55,889 nucleotides of DNA from an uncultured Faecalibacterium sp. (GTDB lineage: Bacteria; Bacillota; Clostridia; Oscillospirales; Ruminococcaceae): the NCBI GenBank assembly GCA_934525735.1, contig CAKSZM010000005.1, positions 1 to 55,889 on the forward strand. Reading direction: 5' to 3'. Shown one piece after another: positions 49,857 to 55,889 of the stretch (position 1 is the stretch's first letter; each line of letters begins with the position of its first letter). The notes beneath the pieces are model-generated. The model did not search any database. It was not told the origin of the DNA and saw only the letters and a program-made list of their open reading frames with translations. The position numbers and the translations under genes are program-made.

Positions 49857-51749
49857 ATGAACAAAAAGCAGAAGAAGACCCTGTACCGGATCCTGATCGC
49901 TCTGGCGCTGGTGGTCGTTCTCAAGCTCCTGCCGGAGTTCCCGACCCCGGTGGAGCTGGCGCTGTACTGCATCCCGTACCTCGTGGTTGGCTGGGACGTG
50001 CTGCGCAAAGCCCTGAAGGGCATCAAGAACCGTCAGCCCTTTGACGAGTGCTTCCTGATGGCAGTGGCCACCGTGGGTGCGTTCGCACTGGGCGATTACG
50101 TCGAAGGCTGCGCTGTCATTATCTTCTATCAGATCGGCGAGCTGTTCCAGTCTGTCGCCGTGGGCAAGAGCCGCCAGAGCATCTCCAGCCTGATGGATAT
50201 CCGCCCGGACTACGCCAACATCGAAGGTGAGGACGGCAAGCTGGAACAGGCGGACCCGGACGATGTGGAGATCGGCACCGTCATCGTGGTGCAGCCCGGT
50301 GAGCGGGTGCCCATCGACGGTGTGATCGTGGAGGGCACTTCCGCCCTGAACACCGCCGCCCTGACCGGCGAAAGCCTGCCCCGGGACGTACAGGCCGGGG
50401 ACGAGGTCATCAGCGGCTGCGTGAACATGACCGGCCTGCTGAAGGTAAAGACCACCAAGGAGTTCGGCGAATCCACCGTCTCGAAGATCCTTGATCTGGT
50501 GGAGAATTCCAGCATGAAGAAGGCCCGGGCTGAGAACTTTATCACCCGTTTTGCCCGGGTATACACTCCCGCTGTGTGCTACAGCGCTCTGGCGCTGGCC
50601 GTGCTGCCGCCCATCGTGCTGCTGCTTCTGGGCCAGCCCGCCCGCTTCGGCGACTGGATCTACCGCGCCCTGACCTTCCTCGTCATCAGCTGCCCCTGCG
50701 CGCTGGTCATCAGCATCCCGCTGAGCTTCTTCGGCGGCATCGGCGGTGCATCGGCCTGCGGCATTCTGGTCAAAGGCTCCACCTATCTGGAAGAGCTGGC
50801 CCGCACCGGCATCGTAGTGTTCGACAAGACCGGCACCCTGACCCAGGGCACCTTTAAGGTGACCGGCGTTCACCCGGCGGACGGCATCAGCGGAGAGCAG
50901 CTGGTGGAAGCCGCCGCGCTGGCCGAGAGCTGGTCCAAACACCCCATCTCCATGAGCATCAAGGCCGCTTACGGCAGGGAGATCGACCCCTCCCGCGTCA
51001 CCGACGTGGAGGAGCTGGGCGGCCACGGCGTGACCGCAAAGGTTGACGGCAAAACCGTCGCCGCCGGCAACGCCCGCCTGATGGAGCGGCTGGGCCTGAC
51101 CGCCCCCGCTGTCAGCGAGACCGGCACCATCGTGCACGTTGCCATTGACGGCAAATACGCCGGTTATCTGCTCATTGCCGATGTGGTCAAGCCCCACAGC
51201 GCACAGGCCATCCGCGGCCTGAAAGAAGCCGGCGTGCGCAAGACGGTCATGCTGACCGGCGATGCCGAGCCGGTGGCAAAGGCGGTCTCCGCTCAGCTGG
51301 GTCTGGATGAATATCACGCCGGTCTTTTGCCCGGCGACAAGGTGGACCAGATCGAAAAGCTGATCGCCGAAAAGAAGCCCAAGGAGAACCTCGCCTTTGT
51401 GGGCGACGGCATCAACGATGCACCGGTGCTGTCCCGCGCCGATGTGGGCATCGCCATGGGTGCTCTCGGCTCCGATGCTGCCATTGAAGCCGCCGATGTC
51501 GTCCTGATGGACGACGACCCGGCCAAGATCGCACTGGCCATGCGCATCGCCCGCCGCACCCTGCGCATCGTGTATCAGAACATCGTGTTCGCACTGGTCA
51601 TCAAGTTCGCCTGCCTGCTCCTCGGCGCTCTGGGCATTGCCAATATGTGGACTGCCATTTTTGCCGATGTGGGCGTCATGGTGCTGGCCGTGCTCAACGC
51701 CACCCGTGCCCTGTACACCAAAGACCTCGCAAAGAAGAACAAGGATTGA
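49857..51749 (+). CDS. P1B-type heavy-metal ATPase (Zn/Cd/Pb type)
   Basis: 630 residues. Motifs in order: TGES (actuator), ISCPCALVIS (CPC in the metal channel), DKTGTLTQG (phosphorylated Asp), SKHPIS (HP), MLTGDAEP and GDGINDAPVLSRADVGIAM. The penultimate membrane segment carries FADVGVMVLAVLNATRAL, whose Asp with Gly marks zinc/cadmium/lead exporters. The N-terminus lacks an HMA domain, supplied in trans by 49338-49559. It exports metal at the cost of ATP. AAAAGGAG ribosome site. Confidence 0.94.
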   Translation: MNKKQKKTLYRILIALALVVVLKLLPEFPTPVELALYCIPYLVVGWDVLRKALKGIKNRQPFDECFLMAVATVGAFALGDYVEGCAVIIFYQIGELFQSVAVGKSRQSISSLMDIRPDYANIEGEDGKLEQADPDDVEIGTVIVVQPGERVPIDGVIVEGTSALNTAALTGESLPRDVQAGDEVISGCVNMTGLLKVKTTKEFGESTVSKILDLVENSSMKKARAENFITRFARVYTPAVCYSALALAVLPPIVLLLLGQPARFGDWIYRALTFLVISCPCALVISIPLSFFGGIGGASACGILVKGSTYLEELARTGIVVFDKTGTLTQGTFKVTGVHPADGISGEQLVEAAALAESWSKHPISMSIKAAYGREIDPSRVTDVEELGGHGVTAKVDGKTVAAGNARLMERLGLTAPAVSETGTIVHVAIDGKYAGYLLIADVVKPHSAQAIRGLKEAGVRKTVMLTGDAEPVAKAVSAQLGLDEYHAGLLPGDKVDQIEKLIAEKKPKENLAFVGDGINDAPVLSRADVGIAMGALGSDAAIEAADVVLMDDDPAKIALAMRIARRTLRIVYQNIVFALVIKFACLLLGALGIANMWTAIFADVGVMVLAVLNATRALYTKDLAKKNKD

Positions 51750-51767
51750 TCTCCGTCTGCAACCGCA

Positions 51768-51813
51768 GGGGCTGTTGCACAAGGATAGAAGCCAGTGCAG
51801 CAGCCCCCTTTTA
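51768..51813 (+). terminator. Terminator of the P-type ATPase gene
   Basis: Stem ggggctgttgcac / gtgcagcagcccc (one mismatch) followed by TTTTATT. Related in sequence to the hairpins at 44.6-44.8 kb. Confidence 0.85.
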
Positions 51814-51814
51814 T

Positions 51815-51846
51815 TTGGCGTAGATGGTGGATCTTCTCCCGCGGGC
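51815..51846. repeat. Direct repeat copy A (tRNA 3'-end-like junction)
   Basis: A 32-base sequence starting TTGGCGTAGATGGTGGATC recurs with one mismatch at 54574-54605, where it is the end of a tRNA remnant. The two copies bracket a 2.7-kb block. Confidence 0.7.
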
Positions 51847-52682
51847 AGAGCAGCTTCTTGCGCTTTTGCGGGAAAATGACCCCCGCCTTGCCGCCGGAAA
51901 AGCCGCCAAGGATATTTAACGGCCGGAGACATCCCTTGCGCAAAGCTCCCTGTTCACCGGTGCCATTCACGAACCGCAGATGTACACCGAGCTGAAGAAA
52001 GAGATCGTATCCGCCAACCGCATCGATGCTGCAAATGTTCTATGTCACCGTCTGGGGCAAAGCGGCGGAAGATTGGAACAGTGAGGAAGTACTTGATAAT
52101 CTGTATGCACTTTCGGACAGCCCAATTTTGCTGGGCGAATTGCAGACCCTTCTGCAATACCGGTACGACCACATTGATTTCATTGACGAACCGGTGGACG
52201 TGGGCTTTGACTGCCCGCTGGACCTGCACTGCACCTACACCCGCGACCAGCTGTTGGTAGCACTGGATTTCCTGAAACCTGCTACCGTCCGCGAAGGTGT
52301 GAAGTGGCTGCCGGAAAAGCAGCTGGATGTGTTCTTTGTGACCCTGAACAAGGCCGACAAAGATTACTCGCCCACCACCATGTACAACGATTATTCCATC
52401 AACGAGAACCTGTTCCACTGGCAGAGCCAGAGCACCACCTCCGAAAATTCTGCCACTGGTCAGCGGTACATCCATCACCGGGAGAAAGGAAGCCGTGTGC
52501 TGTTGTTCGTTCGGGAGTTCAAGGCAGATTCCCGCTTCGGCGGTGCCGCCGCCTATACTTACCTTGGCACTGTGAATTATGTCAAGCATGAAGGTTCCCG
52601 CCCGATGAATATCACATGGAAGCTCGACCGACCCATCCCGGCACGGTTCCTCAAAAAGACCAACAAGTTGGTGGTCGGTTAA
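51824..52682 (+). pseudogene. DUF3427/PLD-type DEAD helicase, internal deletion
   Basis: Two fragments of one large protein. The first frame (from about 51824) reads LLPRAEQLLALLREND..., meets a stop at 51917-51919, and continues in frame as [19 protein letters not shown] then [16 protein letters not shown], the start of the PLD-like module of restriction-type helicases. At about 52025 it jumps to another frame, where [19 protein letters not shown] begins a 218-residue C-terminal DUF3427 domain (SPTTMYNDYSINENLFHWQS, GQRYIHHREKGSRVLLFVRE, GSRPMNITWKLDRPIPA). The helicase motor, normally several hundred residues, is gone. The C-terminal frame at 52026-52682 is open but probably non-functional. 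A NUDIX gene follows 12 bases later. Confidence 0.8.
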
Positions 52683-52694
52683 AAGGAGAATATC

Positions 52695-53096
52695 ATGAAG
52701 GTTGTTCGCGTTGTCGCAGCCGTCATCTGCGACTCCATCCAGACCAAACACAGAATTTATGCCACTGCCCGCGGCTATAGTGACTACAAGGGCCAGTGGG
52801 AATTTCCGGGCGGCAAAATCGAGCCGGGCGAGACCCCGCAGCAGGCGCTGAAACGAGAGATCGAGGAAGAACTGGACACCGAAATCGCGGTGCACGACAA
52901 AATTGGGACCATCGAATACGACTATCCGGCATTTCATCTTTCGATGGACTGTTTCTGGTGCGAGGTTCTTTCCGGCGACCTTGTTTTGAAAGAAGCCGAA
53001 GCCGCGCGCTGGCTGGCAAAAGACGAGCTGGATTCTGTACAGTGGCTCCCGGCCGACCAGACGATTTTGGAAAAAATCCGGGAGGCAATGTCGTGA
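52695..53096 (+). CDS. NUDIX hydrolase, MutT-like
   Basis: 133 residues. The Nudix box is complete: GKIEPGETPQQALKREIEEEL (Gx5Ex7REUxEExGU form), with the WEFPGG substrate-loop motif in front. It probably cleans up oxidised nucleoside triphosphates. AAAGGAG ribosome site. Such NUDIX genes often sit beside DUF3427 helicases, so it may be the surviving partner of the deleted gene. Overlaps the esterase gene by 4 bases. Confidence 0.9.
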   Translation: MKVVRVVAAVICDSIQTKHRIYATARGYSDYKGQWEFPGGKIEPGETPQQALKREIEEELDTEIAVHDKIGTIEYDYPAFHLSMDCFWCEVLSGDLVLKEAEAARWLAKDELDSVQWLPADQTILEKIREAMS

Positions 53097-53779
53097 CCGC
53101 AAAGCAAGTTCAAATCGGAGACAGACTCTGCCGCATTTACGGCACAGACTGCGCCGAATCTCTTCTGCTCCAGATGACGGATGAACACGAATTGCAGAAC
53201 ATGGACAACGAAATTGCAGCCATTGCACAGGGTCCGGCACATTCGTTTCTGTTTGCCGCTATTCCCGTGAAAAGCTGGAACGATGAACTTTCCCCGTGGG
53301 AGGCTCCTGCGGTATGGGGAAAAGAAAGTTTCGGCGGCAACGCAGCGGACACCCTGCGCTTTCTGACAGAACAGGCGATCCCCACCCTGAAACAGCAGTT
53401 TGCACTGCCGGAAAATGTCCGGATCATTCTGGGCGGCTACTCGCTGGCCGGATTGTTCGCGCTGTGGGCATCCACGCAGACAGCTCTGTTTTCCGGCGTT
53501 GCGGCTGCTTCGCCTTCCGTATGGTTTCCGGGATGGATGGAGTTTGAACAGCAGCACCCCATTCAGGCGCAGCGCATTTATCTGAGCCTTGGGGACAGGG
53601 AAGAATGTACAAAGAACACAATCATGGCCGCTGTGGGCGATAACATCCGCGCCCTGCATCATGAGCTTGTTGTGTGTGGAAAGACTTGCACTCTTGAATG
53701 GAACCGCGGGGGCCATTTCAAAGATGCCGACCTGCGCACGGCAAAGGCTTTCCGCTGGGTGATGGAGGATATGCGATGA
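53093..53779 (+). CDS. Alpha/beta hydrolase, esterase D-like
   Basis: 228 residues. Nucleophile elbow GGYSLAG (GxSxxG), YLSLGDREE with a likely catalytic Asp, and the final GGHFKDAD with the catalytic His, as in putative-esterase/enterochelin-esterase-like proteins. No signal peptide. The GTG start at 53093 overlaps the NUDIX stop (GTGA) and has GGGAGG upstream. Substrate unknown. Confidence 0.83.
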   Translation: MTAKQVQIGDRLCRIYGTDCAESLLLQMTDEHELQNMDNEIAAIAQGPAHSFLFAAIPVKSWNDELSPWEAPAVWGKESFGGNAADTLRFLTEQAIPTLKQQFALPENVRIILGGYSLAGLFALWASTQTALFSGVAAASPSVWFPGWMEFEQQHPIQAQRIYLSLGDREECTKNTIMAAVGDNIRALHHELVVCGKTCTLEWNRGGHFKDADLRTAKAFRWVMEDMR

Positions 53780-54222
53780 ATATTCTGATTGATGCCGACG
53801 GTTGTCCCGTGGTTGACCTTACTTTGCAGATTGCAAAGCAGTTCGGCATCCCGGTCATCATTTTGTGCGATACCTCGCACCAGATCGAGCGTGAGGGTGT
53901 GCAGACGCTGGTATTCGACAAGGGTGCTGACAGTGTGGACTTTGCGTTGGTCAACCGAGTAAAGCCGGGAGATATTGTCGTGACACAGGACTACGGACTG
54001 GCGAGTATGTGTCTCGCCCGGTGCGCCAGAGTGCTGAACCAGAACGGCTTGGAGTATACTGCTGACAACATGGATGCCCTCATGCTGCGGCGGTACGAAA
54101 ACAAAAAGCTCCTTCGTGCCGGCAAGCACCCGAAGGGGAGTGCGAAACGGACGAAGGAGCAGGATGCGAGGTTTGCGGAGACGCTGGAGCATGTTCTAGG
54201 AGGTATCTTATATGAACTATAA
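53776..54222 (+). CDS. YaiI/YqxD family (DUF188) protein
   Basis: 148 residues: NILIDADGCPVVD, DKGADSVDFALVNRVKPGDIVVTQDYGLASMCLAR and LRRYENKKLLRAGKHPKGSAKRT match the PIN-like DUF188 family. Possible nuclease or RNA-related function, uncharacterised. The start overlaps the esterase stop by 4 bases. Confidence 0.9.
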   Translation: MNILIDADGCPVVDLTLQIAKQFGIPVIILCDTSHQIEREGVQTLVFDKGADSVDFALVNRVKPGDIVVTQDYGLASMCLARCARVLNQNGLEYTADNMDALMLRRYENKKLLRAGKHPKGSAKRTKEQDARFAETLEHVLGGILYEL

Positions 54223-54466
54223 AGTCGGACGGTCGATTGGGCAGTTCTTGTTTTTTCTGAGCATCTGCCTGTTGTGTATCGCCGTATTTTTCAACTTATC
54301 CGGCATCATCGTTCCGATCCTCGTTATAGCCGGCATACTGGCCGCTCTGGCAGGGTTGATCGTTTATTTTCTTTTTTGGAGATGTCCTTACTGCCGCAAA
54401 AACCTCCCCATAAAGTCCATGTACGATATCGATTTTTGCCCGAACTGCGGAAAGAGACTCGGCTAA
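54212..54466 (+). CDS. Small membrane protein with C-terminal zinc ribbon
   Basis: 84 residues: two hydrophobic segments (about 10-30 and 33-55), then a zinc ribbon with two CxxC knuckles (RCPYCRKNL, DFCPNCGKRL). AGGAGG ribosome site; starts inside the DUF188 gene. Function unknown. Last gene of the four-gene operon. Confidence 0.78.
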   Translation: MNYKVGRSIGQFLFFLSICLLCIAVFFNLSGIIVPILVIAGILAALAGLIVYFLFWRCPYCRKNLPIKSMYDIDFCPNCGKRLG

Positions 54467-54744
54467 GTAACAGCCCGCAGGGCTGATTGCTTGCGGCCTG
54501 TGGGCCGCCGCCCTGTTCTCATCCGCACCATCTTAGCCGCAAAAAAGGCACCAGCCTGAGCCGGTGCCTTTTGTTGGCGGAGATGGTGGATCTTCTCCCG
54601 CGGGCTAAGCAACAGCCCGCAGGGCTGGTTGCTTGCGGCCTGCAGGCCGCCGCCCTGTTCTCATCCGCACCATCTTAGCCGCAAAAAAGGCACCAGCCTG
54701 AGCCGGTGCCTTTTGTTGGCGGAGATGGTGGGATTCGAACCCAC
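54461..54744. repeat. Two tandem 142-bp units carrying tRNA 3' ends
   Basis: Unit 1 is 54461-54602 and unit 2 is 54603-54744, differing at few positions. Each contains, read on the minus strand, a tRNA 3' acceptor end (CATCTCCGCCA), then a terminator (AAGGCACCGGCTCAGGCTGGTGCC plus T6) and downstream flank. Unit 1 keeps about 15 bases of the tRNA; unit 2 keeps 28. This looks like duplication at an integration site. Confidence 0.8.
54717..54744 (-). tRNA. tRNA-Ser 3' fragment (T arm and acceptor end)
   Basis: The minus strand reads GTGGG-TTCGAAT-CCCAC followed by CATCTCC and GCCA: a complete T arm, 3' acceptor strand and CCA. Nothing tRNA-like precedes it. The acceptor strand pairs exactly with GGAGATG of the 5' fragment at 55301-55342, so the two are probably halves of one split gene. 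Confidence 0.75.
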
Positions 54745-54833
54745 TTTCCAAAACGCAGAAAATTCCGCCTTCTGGAGAGAATTGGGAGAGATTTTACGCC
54801 CGTTGGAGAGAACCGGCGAGAGAGATTCCGGGA

Positions 54834-54971
54834 GCCAGAATTCAGGAATGGCTGGGGCACAGCGACTTCTCCACCACCGCAAACATCTACGCCCACCTCG
54901 ATTACGCTTCCAAACTCTCGTCTGCACAGGCGATGCTGGAAGGGCTGGGCTATGGCAATGCGTCAGCATGA
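54834..54971 (+). pseudogene. Tyrosine recombinase (integrase) C-terminal fragment
   Basis: 45 codons ending in TGA: ARIQEWLGHSDFSTTANIYAHL then DYASKLSSAQAMLEGLG. LGHSDxSTT..IYAH is the box II region of phage/ICE tyrosine recombinases, with the His of box II and the nucleophile Tyr. The catalytic domain before it is missing. It is a relic of an element that integrated at the adjacent tRNA gene. Confidence 0.85.
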
Positions 54972-55059
54972 TGCCATACGCCCACAAGACAGGGTGGACG
55001 GGCGATGTTTCGGCAAAAAAGAATGGACAGACGAATAAAATTCATCTGTCCATTCGATT

Positions 55060-55151
55060 TGGCGGAGCATCAGGGAGTCGAACCCTGGCACCGGTCTCCC
55101 GGCCTATCGCATTTCGAGTGCGACCTCTTACGACCACTTGAGTAATGCTCC
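55060..55151 (-). tRNA. tRNA-Ser (anticodon CGA)
   Basis: 92 bases including an encoded CCA. Acceptor GGAGCAT pairs with ATGCTCC; D arm CTC..GAG; anticodon stem TCGCA/TGCGA with loop CTCGAAA (anticodon CGA, codon UCG); a long variable arm GGCCGGGAGACCGGTGCC typical of tRNA-Ser; T arm AGGG-TTCGACT-CCCT. It appears complete and functional. Confidence 0.95.
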
Positions 55152-55300
55152 ACATATTAAATTTTAGAATGCTCCGTGCATTCTGGGAAAACTTTGGAGA
55201 GAATTTCAGGAGAGAACGACCGAAAATCGTTCGCTCTCGAAGCCGGAAAACCCGCATGAAACCTAGCAAAATCGGAAATCCACTTCCAAAAAGCCAGTTA

Positions 55301-55342
55301 GATTTCGAGTCGTTCTCGTTACGACCGCTTCGATACATCTCC
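55301..55342 (-). tRNA. tRNA-Ser(CGA) 5' fragment, broken in the anticodon arm
   Basis: The minus strand reads GGAGATG, TA, a D arm TCG...CGA, then anticodon stem AACGA and loop CTCGAAA, ending after TC of the 3' stem. The expected continuation TCGTT and the variable and T arms are absent. The break at the anticodon arm is a typical integrase cut site. Confidence 0.8.
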
Positions 55343-55415
55343 ATATTTAGCCTTTATAGTATAGCAAAAAAGCGATTTTCCGTCAACTGTTTTTTCGGGC
55401 GGAGAACCGCCCCCG

Positions 55416-55451
55416 GCGCGTGCGGAAAAGCGGTTCCGCACGCGCTTTTTT
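55416..55451 (+). terminator. Terminator-like hairpin before the MATE gene
   Basis: 12-bp perfect stem gcgcgtgcggaa / ttccgcacgcgc followed by T6. Confidence 0.85.
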
Positions 55452-55531
55452 GCGGTGCGGGGCCGGGCTGCCGGCTTGCGGATGCCTGCGGTTCCGGCGC
55501 AGAGGGGCTATCTTTTTTGCCGCATTTCCGC

Positions 55532-55537
55532 TATAAT
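55532..55537 (+). promoter_or_regulatory. -10 box of the MATE gene
   Basis: TATAAT 45 bases upstream of the start codon. The -35 is weak (no good match at 16-18 bases). Confidence 0.5.
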
Positions 55538-55581
55538 AAAAGGGCGATCGTTCAATTTTGAAATAAGAGAGGTTTTTTCCA

Positions 55582-55889
55582 ATGGCGCAGGCAAGGCAGG
55601 ATATGGGCACCGGCAGCGTGAAAAAGCGGATGCTGCAGCTGATGATCCCCGCGGTGGTGGCACAGGTGGTGAACCTGCTGTACAACATCGTAGACCGCAT
55701 TTACATCGGGCACATTGAGGGCATCGGCGCGGCGGCGCTGACCGGCGTAGGGCTGTTCACGCCCATCCTGATGCTGCTGAACGCCTTTGCCATGCTGGTG
55801 GGTGCCGGCGGTGCACCGCGCACCGCCATCGCACTGGGGCAGGGGGACCGGCAGCAGGCCGAAAAGATCATCTCCAACAGCTTTACGGT
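55582..55889 (+). CDS. MATE-family efflux transporter (3' end outside window)
   Basis: The first 102 residues of a longer gene. LMIPAVVAQVVNLLYNIVDRIYIGHIEGIGAAALTGVG is the conserved first-helix region of MATE (DinF/NorM-like) exporters, followed by a second hydrophobic segment and GAGGAPRTAIALGQGD. It exports drugs or metabolites using a sodium or proton gradient. Ribosome site AAGAGAGG. Confidence 0.92.
   Translation, partial: MAQARQDMGTGSVKKRMLQLMIPAVVAQVVNLLYNIVDRIYIGHIEGIGAAALTGVGLFTPILMLLNAFAMLVGAGGAPRTAIALGQGDRQQAEKIISNSFT

Noticed and set aside
49677..51932. Open frame of 751 codons opposite the P-type ATPase
   Set aside because: Antisense shadow; the plus strand carries every P1B-ATPase motif.
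54461..54744. Tandem repeat considered as CRISPR
   Set aside because: Only two 142-bp units that carry a tRNA end and terminator, without spacers.

Overview
The window looks like the chromosome of a GC-rich Gram-positive gut anaerobe of the Clostridia, most likely Faecalibacterium or a close relative in the Oscillospiraceae. This is inferred from AGGAGG-type ribosome sites, lipoprotein signal peptides, Bacillus-type PhoP-box and CcpA cre-like sites, and protein similarity to that group as I remember it. No database was searched. Most of the window is ordinary housekeeping and transport. Two regions stand out: a 13-kb accessory locus in the middle and an integration scar at the right end.

1-13.2 kb: tail of an ECF S component; Na+/serine symporter sstT with a cre-like site over its promoter; a GNAT enzyme; an AraC-type regulator; the phosphate operon pstS-pstC-pstA-pstB-phoU (minus strand) behind a putative PHO box and split by a palindromic-repeat cluster; a lipoprotein; a second GNAT; a GlcNAc-type PTS permease; then prmA and rsmE.

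13.2-26.5 kb: the candidate undescribed system. A two-gene plus-strand operon encodes an unknown 586-residue protein and a protein kinase fused to a STAND NTPase. It faces a five-gene minus-strand operon: PP2C-like phosphatase, OmpA-like lipoprotein, multi-pass membrane protein with a coiled coil, and two charged helical proteins. Diverging from that across a shared palindrome is a four-gene plus-strand operon: DNA/RNA non-specific endonuclease, VirD4/TraG-like ATPase, a probable degenerate ATPase partner, and a small membrane protein. The set combines reversible phosphorylation, an NTP-driven sensor/switch, an envelope module, a nuclease and a translocation-type motor, with no conjugation or phage structural genes. 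I infer one defence, stress or effector-delivery system; its function is unproven.

26.5-51.8 kb: PTS enzyme I overlapping a patatin lipase; a HAD phosphatase; three paralogous GT2 glycosyltransferases around a LytTR regulator with a degenerate receiver; an Xaa-Pro aminopeptidase; two CobW-type GTPases (one with a large His/Cys metal-binding insert) and a tail-rich anchored protein; a Crp/Fnr regulator with a thioredoxin-reductase-like flavoprotein; asparaginase; azlCD; a shortened DUF5058 gene; half-size EamA; MarR; NhaC; a thioesterase; a YwaF-like membrane protein; and a zinc/cadmium-type resistance cassette (ArsR repressor with operator, HMA chaperone, P1B-ATPase).

51.8-55.9 kb: an integration/deletion scar. 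A DUF3427-type helicase is reduced to two terminal fragments, followed by an intact small operon (NUDIX, esterase, DUF188, zinc ribbon). Then come two 142-bp tandem units carrying tRNA 3' ends and terminators, a C-terminal integrase fragment, an intact tRNA-Ser(CGA), the 5' half of a second tRNA-Ser(CGA), and the start of a MATE transporter.
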